NCBI GenBank assembly: GCA_028868235.1
Contig: JAGWUW010000007.1
Location: 1 to 21,461 of the forward strand
Reading direction: 5' to 3'
Length of the DNA stretch: 21,461 nt
Origin: Betaproteobacteria bacterium
GTDB taxonomy: Bacteria > Pseudomonadota > Gammaproteobacteria > Burkholderiales > Rhodocyclaceae
In this document: piece after piece, positions 16,115 to 21,461 of the stretch
How positions within the stretch are numbered: the stretch's first letter is position 1
Layout: the number at the start of each line of letters is the position of its first letter
Notes under the pieces: generated by a model
Seen by the model: only the letters and a program-made list of their open reading frames with translations
The model's database searches: none
Told to the model about the DNA's origin: nothing
Translations under genes and position numbers: made by a program

Positions 16115-17812
16115 ATGTCGGGCGAGAAATACGATTTCGACGTGATTATTGCTGGCGCAGGTCCAGTTGGCCTGACGATGACCATCGACCTTGGGCGCCG
16201 CGGCATCAGCACGATGATCATGGAGCGTGATCCAACTACTGCGCCATGGCCCAAGATGGACCGTTCCAATGCGCGGACCATGGAAATCTATCGCCGCATG
16301 GGTATTGTCGACCGGGTTCGCGCGCTCGGCTATCCCGGCGACAATCCTATGGACGTGTTCCTGGTTCGCACCATGAACGAGCCGCCTATCGCCACAATCC
16401 CCTTCCCTTGCGTCGACGAGAAGCGCGCTCAGGTTGCAGCCTGTAAAGATGCCAGCTTGCCGCTTGAGCCCTACCAACTGGTAGCGCAAAATGACCTTGA
16501 GCCCCTGCTTCGCAAGGTTGCGGAAGAGGAAACACCCAACACAGTCGTCTGCTATGGCCTGGAATTGGTGAGCTTTGAGCAGGACGAGAGCGGCGTCACC
16601 GTCACGACCCGCCGCTTGAGCGAAGGCGAAGCACCTATCCCTCCGTCGCCGGAAAATCTCAATCTAGACCCGGCTGGCGAAGGTTCTGGCGCGATCGAGA
16701 CCTTTCGTTGCCGTTACCTGATTGGGTGCGATGGTGGGCGAAGCACGGTGCGCAACCTGCTTGATATCCCTATCGAGGGGGTCTCGGCACCGAATGACCT
16801 GCGTCAGGTCATCTTCAAGTCTGATGATCTATATGAGAAAATGGCGGTACCCAAAGGTCGCCATTACAGCTTCGTAACCGGCGGCCATGCGATGGTGGCG
16901 CAAGGATCGCGCAAAGAGTTTACACTGCATTCGCCCCTTCCCGCCGATACCGACTTCCATAAACTGCTGCGTGAATTGATCGGATTCGACTGCGATATCC
17001 GGATCAGCCATGTCCTTAGCTGGCGACCACACCTGCGGGTTGCCCGTTCCTTCCGGAAGGACCGAGTGTTCATGGCGGGCGATGCAGTCCACCTCGTCAT
17101 ACCTACGGGCGGGCTTGGCATGAATACCGGGATCGGCGACGCCATCGATCTCTCGTGGAAGCTCGCTGGCACAATCCAGGGATGGGGCGGCCCGGAGCTG
17201 CTCAACTCCTATGAGGCTGAGCGCCGCCCGGTCGGTATCCGCAATGTCGAGGCATCGACCTGGGCCGCGGACGGCGCATTTTCGTGGCAGCCGACAGTGA
17301 CGCGTGAAGTCCTGGAGTTTGGCCCCGCAGGCGAGGCCGCGCGCGCCAGGATCGCCGCCACCTTCACGGCCCAGCAGGGACGCATGCACGGTATGGTCGG
17401 CGTAGAAACCTGCTATTCCTACGCCGGCTCGACCATCGTCGCGCATGAACCCGGCAACATGCCGCACTGGGAGTTCAGCCGCATCGTTCCTCATAGCCGC
17501 CCGGGCATCCGAATCCCGCACATGTGGCTCAAGGACGGGCGAGCCATGCAGGACATTTTCGGCAGCGGTTACACGCTGCTTGACCTTGCTGGTGACTACG
17601 ACAGCGCTGCGATGGAAGCAGCATTCGCCTCGATTGGCGCGCCGCTCGAAGTGATCAGACTTGACGAACCGCATGTCCGGGAAACGTTGAAGGCTTCGGT
17701 GCTCCTGATACGTCCTGACCTTCATATTGCCTGGCGTGCTGCGGGATATCCTGAAACAGTCGAAGAGGTTGCCCGTGTCGTGACGGGACATGGGCCCGGC
17801 TACCGGCCCTGA
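16115..17812 (+). CDS. FAD-dependent aromatic hydroxylase (MhpA/PheA/TetX-like class A monooxygenase)
   Basis: A 565-residue flavoprotein monooxygenase that would hydroxylate a phenolic ring with NAD(P)H and oxygen. Motifs: GAGPVG (14-19) at the N-terminal dinucleotide fold, CDGGRST (205-211, the DG motif), and GDAVHLVIPTGGLGMNTGIGDA (322-342; key residues G322, D323), which binds the FAD ribityl chain. The C-terminus has the conserved LIRPDLHIAWRA. A Pro/Gly-rich insert (about 169-192) interrupts the substrate domain before the DG motif. ATG 16115 has AGGA at 5 bases. It diverges from the LysR gene and is followed after 30 bp by the KstD-like flavoprotein and then the NTF2-fold gene, all plus strand, so it heads a three-gene operon. 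The substrate is unknown; 3-(3-hydroxyphenyl)propionate- or chlorophenol-type hydroxylases are the nearest functional relatives I recognise. Confidence 0.9.
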   Translation: MSGEKYDFDVIIAGAGPVGLTMTIDLGRRGISTMIMERDPTTAPWPKMDRSNARTMEIYRRMGIVDRVRALGYPGDNPMDVFLVRTMNEPPIATIPFPCVDEKRAQVAACKDASLPLEPYQLVAQNDLEPLLRKVAEEETPNTVVCYGLELVSFEQDESGVTVTTRRLSEGEAPIPPSPENLNLDPAGEGSGAIETFRCRYLIGCDGGRSTVRNLLDIPIEGVSAPNDLRQVIFKSDDLYEKMAVPKGRHYSFVTGGHAMVAQGSRKEFTLHSPLPADTDFHKLLRELIGFDCDIRISHVLSWRPHLRVARSFRKDRVFMAGDAVHLVIPTGGLGMNTGIGDAIDLSWKLAGTIQGWGGPELLNSYEAERRPVGIRNVEASTWAADGAFSWQPTVTREVLEFGPAGEAARARIAATFTAQQGRMHGMVGVETCYSYAGSTIVAHEPGNMPHWEFSRIVPHSRPGIRIPHMWLKDGRAMQDIFGSGYTLLDLAGDYDSAAMEAAFASIGAPLEVIRLDEPHVRETLKASVLLIRPDLHIAWRAAGYPETVEEVARVVTGHGPGYRP

Positions 17813-17842
17813 CGTGGCCAACATAATAGGGAGAACAGGTTT

Positions 17843-19243
17843 ATGATGCGCGAAGCGGGTGAAATCCCCAAGATAGCCGACGTCATAGTCCTCGGTGCGG
17901 GCATTGCCGGGCATTGTGCCGCTCTCGCAGCAGCAGAAGCTGGAGCACAGGTTCTCCTACTCGAAAAAGCCTCTCAGCCGGGCGGCAGTTCGGCCATGGC
18001 CGGAGGGGGCTTCGTCTTCGTTGGCACAGAGCTTCAAGAGCAGGCGGGATACGATGAGGACACGGAATATCTGCGCAAGGGCCTGTTCGAAACGGGAAAG
18101 AACCGGAACAACCCGGAACTGGTTGATGCCTTCGTTCGCAATCAGCTTGATGCCTATACGCTTCTTGTCCGGCATGGAGTGAAGTTCAAGCTCGGCAGCA
18201 TCGACCGGCTCATCCTTGAAACAGGAACCGGTAGGGCCATCACCAATATGCATATGGCCGTCCGCGCCCATCCGAACATAACCTTCGCTTCGAAGTGCGC
18301 GGCGATGAAGCTAGGACGGAATCCGGCAACAAAACGCGTTACCGACGTGACTGTGGCCTTTGGTGACGAAATCATGACCCTCGAAGTCCGGCGCGCGGTC
18401 GTGCTTGCCACCGGAGGCTTTTCTCGTTCGCGCGAATTGCTGGGCATCTTCGCCCCCGAATTGCTCGAAGCCGTGAAACATGGCGGCGTCGCCAATACCG
18501 GCGACGGCATCATGATGGCTTGCGATCTCGGTGCCGGCCTCGCCGATGTCGGCTATGTCTCCGGCTCGTTCGGTGGCGCAATTCGCAATTACCCGCATGG
18601 CGTGCAAGGGGCGGATGAAGTGCCGCCGCTGCTGTTCAGCTTCCTGGCGGGTGGGATCCTGGTCAATGTCGAGGGCAAACGCTTCGTCAACGAAGGCCAG
18701 ACCTACAAGGCGCTCGGCAATGCCGGCATGGCTCAGACCGGCGGGGTCGCCTTCCAGATCTTCGACAAGAAGGTGCTGGACACTGCGCTCGAGGACAGCT
18801 CGGTCAACAATTACCAGGAAGGCATATCCGGCGGCTATATCCGGATGGCTGATACGATTGCCGACCTTGCCGGATGCATGGGTCTCGATCCCGTGGTGCT
18901 CGAAAAAACTATCGAGCGCTACAATGCCGATGTCCGCAACGGCATCGACACCGAATTCGGCCGCACGAACAAACTTATGACCGTTGATACCGCGCCGTTC
19001 TGCATAGCCGCTAGTGCCAATGCACTCACCACCACCTACGGGGGCATCACCGCAAACGGTAAGATGGAGGTGGTCGACTGGATAGGGGAACCGATTCCAG
19101 GACTGTTCGCCGCAGGAGAAGTAGTAGGCGGATTTCACGGCGCCGGCTATTTCAGTGGCACTTCGCTCTCCTCATCATCAACATTCGGCATGCTCGCCGG
19201 TCGTGCAGCGGCGGGCTGCAACTGGGATAATAATCGTGGATAG
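17843..19243 (+). CDS. FAD-binding flavoprotein of the fumarate reductase/3-ketosteroid dehydrogenase type
   Basis: A 466-residue protein of the FAD_binding_2 family, which includes soluble fumarate reductases, KstD (steroid delta-1-dehydrogenase), tricarballylate dehydrogenase and urocanate reductase. The FAD site is LGAGIAGH (17-24), followed by EKASQPGGSSAMAGGG; the C-terminal FAD segment is PGLFAAGEVVGGFHG (about 418-433). Where fumarate reductases carry an Arg-containing RLGGN segment for a dicarboxylate, this protein has AGYFSGTSLSSSS (434-446), so a succinate-like substrate is unlikely and a ring or acyl substrate is favoured. The ATG pair at 17843/17846 follows a GGGAGAACAGG leader. 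The stop overlaps the next gene by 8 bp, which points to translational coupling. No signal peptide or haem motif is seen, so it is probably cytoplasmic. Confidence 0.88.
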   Translation: MMREAGEIPKIADVIVLGAGIAGHCAALAAAEAGAQVLLLEKASQPGGSSAMAGGGFVFVGTELQEQAGYDEDTEYLRKGLFETGKNRNNPELVDAFVRNQLDAYTLLVRHGVKFKLGSIDRLILETGTGRAITNMHMAVRAHPNITFASKCAAMKLGRNPATKRVTDVTVAFGDEIMTLEVRRAVVLATGGFSRSRELLGIFAPELLEAVKHGGVANTGDGIMMACDLGAGLADVGYVSGSFGGAIRNYPHGVQGADEVPPLLFSFLAGGILVNVEGKRFVNEGQTYKALGNAGMAQTGGVAFQIFDKKVLDTALEDSSVNNYQEGISGGYIRMADTIADLAGCMGLDPVVLEKTIERYNADVRNGIDTEFGRTNKLMTVDTAPFCIAASANALTTTYGGITANGKMEVVDWIGEPIPGLFAAGEVVGGFHGAGYFSGTSLSSSSTFGMLAGRAAAGCNWDNNRG

Positions 19244-19754
19244 TCGGACAACGCTGATCGACGGAATTATTTCCGATTTCGTCAGCCCGCCTGACGATCC
19301 TGTGGGCCGCGCGCGCGCCTTGAATTTGATGCGGCTATGGCATTTAGGTATCGAACATCATGACTTTGACCTTCTTGAAAGCCTGATGCATCCGGACGTC
19401 GTGATCGAACTTCCGTTCAATGAAAGCGGTCGCACCGAAGTGGGCTACTATCGCGTCTATGATGGTATTCCCGCCTGTCTCGAGTTCTGGCGCGCTGCAG
19501 CAAAGTTCGAAGGCGAAATGCGGCCATTCGAGAACATGGACCTGACAGTGAGTCCGGATGGTTCCAGGTTGTTCCTGGAAGCGCGCGGTGACGTGACAAT
19601 GCAATCGGGCACCCTGTACCGCAACCGGTATGTTCTGCGTCTGGATATAATGGACGGCAAGGTTCGCCGCTACCGGGAATACTACAACCCGATTACCTCT
19701 GCCCACGCCTTTGGACGGCCCATTGCCGGACAATTCCTGATCGAGAACCTTTGA
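19236..19754 (+). CDS. NTF2/SnoaL-fold protein (possible isomerase or dehydratase; PhzA/B-like features)
   Basis: A 172-residue small protein starting at GTG 19236, whose first bases overlap the stop of the preceding flavoprotein (GTGGATAG shared), with GGGA about 10 bases upstream. The SnoaL/NTF2 fold is indicated by the N-terminal helix LNLMRLWHLGIEHHDFDLLESLMHPDVV (about 29-56; key part LIHHD-like IEHHDFDLLESL) and the C-terminal strand pair ending NRYVLRLDIMDGKVRRYREYYNP (130-152; key part DGKVRRYREYYNP). The tail HAFGRPIAG recalls PhzA/PhzB. Such folds serve as isomerases (ketosteroid isomerase), dehydratases (BaiE), cyclases and epoxide hydrolases. Position after the hydroxylase and KstD-like genes suggests it acts on an intermediate of that module. 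An ATG at 19329 would remove the first helix and is unlikely. Catalytic residues cannot be fixed by eye. Confidence 0.82.
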   Translation: MDSRTTLIDGIISDFVSPPDDPVGRARALNLMRLWHLGIEHHDFDLLESLMHPDVVIELPFNESGRTEVGYYRVYDGIPACLEFWRAAAKFEGEMRPFENMDLTVSPDGSRLFLEARGDVTMQSGTLYRNRYVLRLDIMDGKVRRYREYYNPITSAHAFGRPIAGQFLIENL

Positions 19755-19792
19755 AGAACATCCATGGACGTTGGTCAGGCTGTCTGAAAGGT

Positions 19793-21013
19793 CTAGCTGA
19801 TAGCGCCGATTTCTTTCAGTTCCAGGATGCGATCCCAGGAAATATTCAGGTCCTCGCTGAGAACCATTTCGGTATCTGCGCCCAATTCAGGCGCCGGCGT
19901 AAGATCAGGGGCGCATTCATTGAACATGACTGGTGACGCAACCAGGTTGATCGATCGCCCCGCCCCATAGTCGACGTTCTGGACGTAACGGTTGGCGAGT
20001 GCCTGCGGATCGGAATTGAGTTTGGTCACAGCCTCGACCGCCGCCCATTGGCCATCCTGCTTCGAAAGTACATCGATCCAATGGCTCAAGGGTTTGGTGA
20101 TGAAGATCGCGTCGAGTTCTCTGATACATTCGCGATTGTGCCGGTCTCGATCAGCCTGTGTGGAAAAGCGGCCGTCCGCAGCCAGATCTTCCCGGCCAAG
20201 CAGCTTGCACAGATTTGGCCAATAGCGATCCCCCATGACCATAAACAGCGCTACAAACCGGTTGTCGCTGGTTCGATAGTGATTGGTCAGGGGGCTGGCT
20301 GCAGTCGCGCGATTTGCATTTTTCAGCATTTCCACGCCCTTCAGATTCGCGCCGACCAGGGCAGGCTGCATGGCCCAAGCTCCGGCCGCCAGCAGCGAGC
20401 AGTCAACGACAGGAGCCTCCCCGGTGCGGCTGCGATGGAACAAGGCAGCCGCGATCCCTCCGGCAAGGGCCATGCCGGTCTGACTGTCGCCAAAGGCGGG
20501 CCCGGGAGGATTGACTAGCTCTGCATCGTCGCTGGCCATTGATGCCAGTCCCGCGCCGGTACGCTGCCAATAGGCCAGTCCGTCAAATCCCCCTTTCGCC
20601 GCCTCGGGTCCTTTCGGCCCATATGCAGTGCCGCGCCCATAGATGCAGCGCGGATTGATCTTCTGGATGTCTTCGGCCTCGATGCCCAGCTTCAAGCGCG
20701 AGCGTGGCAGAAGGTTAGTCAGGAAAACATCAGCTCCGTGGATGAGTTCATAGAGAATTTCTCTTCCTTCTGCTCTGGTAAGGTCGAGCCCCACCGATCG
20801 CTTGCCGCGGTTGAGAGCCTCCCAGGCATAGGTGAAGCCATTGATCCCGGGTTCAACGGTCCACGAGGTTGCCGATCGCAGCGCATCGCCCCGTTGAGCG
20901 TGCTCGACCTTGATCACCTCCGCCCCCCAATCCGCGAGAACGGCTGCCGCCGCAGGCACCATTGCGTATTCCGCAACTTCGATGACACGAATGCCGGTCA
21001 AGACCTTTAGCAT
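19793..21013 (-). CDS. CaiB/BaiF-type (family III) CoA-transferase
   Basis: A 406-residue family III CoA-transferase, which swaps CoA between acids through an aspartyl-CoA intermediate. The catalytic aspartate is Asp176 in PAFGDSQTGM. Other family marks are IRVIEVAEYAMVPAAA (8-23, shortened), LADWGAEVIKVEH (26-38), GKRSVGLDL (70-78) and LTNLLPRSRLKLGI (98-111). Two in-frame ATGs lie two codons apart: AAGGGAGG abuts the first (21019) but sits 6 bases before the second (21013), so the second is the better start. It converges with the NTF2-fold gene (38 bp between stops). It may move CoA between pathway intermediates, complementing the acyl-CoA synthetase, or have a ligand-specific role like BaiF/BaiK; the acids are unknown. 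Confidence 0.92.
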   Translation of the reverse strand: MLKVLTGIRVIEVAEYAMVPAAAAVLADWGAEVIKVEHAQRGDALRSATSWTVEPGINGFTYAWEALNRGKRSVGLDLTRAEGREILYELIHGADVFLTNLLPRSRLKLGIEAEDIQKINPRCIYGRGTAYGPKGPEAAKGGFDGLAYWQRTGAGLASMASDDAELVNPPGPAFGDSQTGMALAGGIAAALFHRSRTGEAPVVDCSLLAAGAWAMQPALVGANLKGVEMLKNANRATAASPLTNHYRTSDNRFVALFMVMGDRYWPNLCKLLGREDLAADGRFSTQADRDRHNRECIRELDAIFITKPLSHWIDVLSKQDGQWAAVEAVTKLNSDPQALANRYVQNVDYGAGRSINLVASPVMFNECAPDLTPAPELGADTEMVLSEDLNISWDRILELKEIGAIS

Positions 21014-21027
21014 GTTCATCCTCCCTT

Positions 21028-21195
21028 TTACCCGGCCAAACTGCTGATAAGCACCGAGCGCAACAACGCTACGGCATCATCCCGTCCGCACAGGGCCTGC
21101 ATCATTTGCACAACGTGACCATGCGTGCCGGAGTGCTCCACCTTTGCACAAAGCAAAATCAAGCAGGTTCCGGTGATACCGCCAAGATCATGCAT
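21028..21195 (-). CDS. Short hypothetical ORF (55 aa) immediately upstream of the CoA-transferase
   Basis: An open frame of 55 residues, starting MHDLGGITGT and ending LISSLAG, lies on the same strand and stops 14 bp before the CoA-transferase ATG, with its TAA next to that gene's ribosome-binding site. GAGG directly abuts its ATG (no spacing), which is a poor ribosome-binding site. A hydrophobic patch (TCLILLCAKV, 10-19) is present. I recognise no family. It may simply be leader sequence, a leader peptide, or debris near the broken SDR gene. Confidence 0.2.
   Translation of the reverse strand: MHDLGGITGTCLILLCAKVEHSGTHGHVVQMMQALCGRDDAVALLRSVLISSLAG
21105..21151. repeat. Direct repeat of TTTGCACAA (two copies)
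   Basis: The 9-mer TTTGCACAA occurs at 21105-21113 and again at 21143-21151, 38 bp apart, in the region upstream of the CoA-transferase. The second copy lies in a near-palindrome, CTTTG-CA-CAAAG (21142-21153). It could be a pair of regulator half-sites; chance occurrence is not excluded. Confidence 0.25.
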
Positions 21196-21282
21196 CCTCG
21201 TCAATTCAACCGCGGAACTTGCCGAAGTTGGTCATGATTCCCACGAAGATGTTCCTTGATCGCCAAACCAAACCAGGGAAAT

Positions 21283-21461
21283 TCAATTCACACATGGGAG
21301 CTTGCCGCCATTCACGCGGATATTTGCGCCTATCATAAAGCTGGCGGCAGGACTTGCGATCATGCTGACCACATGGGCAATTTCCTCAGAAAGGCCGAAT
21401 CGGCCAACCATCTTCGGCAAGCATGCGGGCAATGCTTGCGCCAATGCCAGAGCTGCTCCTG
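21283..21461 (-). pseudogene. Short-chain dehydrogenase remnant with internal deletion and frame change, cut by window end
   Basis: On the minus strand, the last 60 bases of the window encode the start of an SDR in one frame, RSSSGIGASIARMLAEDGW, covering the Rossmann glycine motif and first helix; this frame then hits a TGA at 21386-21388. From about 21418 a second frame reads KMVGRFGLSEEIAHVV and then MIASPAASFMIGANIRVNGG, ending at a TGA at 21283-21285. That is the typical C-terminus of a FabG-like SDR. N- and C-terminal ends that should be about 190 residues apart are thus nearly touching and out of frame, so the middle, including the Tyr-Lys active site, is missing. The residue before SSSGIG is Arg, where Gly is usual. 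The remaining 5' end lies outside the window. It is almost certainly non-functional. Confidence 0.7.

Noticed and set aside
16829..17914. 361-codon minus-strand frame opposite the hydroxylase
   Set aside because: Shadow of a GC-rich coding region; no family motifs and it runs across the real operon junction.
18311..19138. 275-codon minus-strand frame opposite the KstD-like gene
   Set aside because: No motif and odd composition; the opposite strand carries the FAD-binding protein in full.
21028..21195. HDLGG at the start of the small ORF, reminiscent of nitrile hydratase beta subunits
   Set aside because: Only five or six residues agree; the rest of the frame does not follow the family and no alpha subunit is present.

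Overview
The window reads as part of a dense catabolic gene cluster from a GC-rich alphaproteobacterium, most likely a sphingomonad (Novosphingobium/Sphingobium type). This is an inference from the mix of families (crotonases, acyl-CoA dehydrogenases, short-chain dehydrogenases, CaiB-type CoA-transferase, FadH-like flavoenzyme, SnoaL/NTF2-fold protein, meta-cleavage hydrolase); no rRNA or housekeeping marker is present to prove the taxon. I saw no tRNA, CRISPR array, insertion sequence or phage gene.

Layout. (1) 3-1512, plus strand: a 5'-truncated enoyl-CoA hydratase and a meta-cleavage-product-type alpha/beta hydrolase, closed by a strong Rho-independent terminator (1526-1577). (2) 1667-2428, plus: an NAD-type SDR. 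(3) 5692 down to 2501, minus: acyl-CoA dehydrogenase, Old Yellow Enzyme-type flavin oxidoreductase, SDR, with a possible internal promoter before the last gene. (4) 5931-6965, plus: zinc alcohol dehydrogenase. (5) 8144-7011, minus: a second acyl-CoA dehydrogenase. (6) 8335-10386, plus: FadH-type 2,4-dienoyl-CoA reductase. (7) 12080-10401, minus: enoyl-CoA hydratase and a xylose-isomerase-like TIM-barrel protein. (8) 12503-15008, plus: acyl-CoA synthetase and enoyl-CoA hydratase. (9) 15972-14995, minus: LysR regulator. (10) 16115-19754, plus: FAD hydroxylase, KstD/fumarate-reductase-type flavoprotein and an NTF2-fold protein, tightly packed. (11) 21013-19793, minus: family III CoA-transferase. 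Upstream of it lies a short doubtful ORF and then what looks like an SDR gene collapsed by an internal deletion, running off the window end.

How the genes could work together (inference). The acyl-CoA synthetase and the CoA-transferase would put a carboxylic acid onto CoA. The two acyl-CoA dehydrogenases, three crotonases, three SDR/ADH enzymes and the FadH and OYE flavoenzymes would carry out beta-oxidation-like and double-bond chemistry on an alicyclic or side-chain substrate. The KstD-like flavoprotein and the phenol-hydroxylase-like monooxygenase could aromatise and hydroxylate a ring, and the meta-cleavage hydrolase could cut the product of an extradiol dioxygenase that is not in the window. 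This fits degradation of a polycyclic or alicyclic compound such as a steroid, terpenoid or hydroaromatic acid; the actual substrate cannot be read from the sequence. The parts list also resembles that of the bacterial bile-acid (bai) pathway, family for family, though not in order.

The cluster is organised as back-to-back pairs with promoter gaps at 5693-5930, 8145-8334, 12081-12502 and 15973-16114. The only regulator seen is the LysR protein, so the pathway is probably controlled by it and/or by regulators outside the window.
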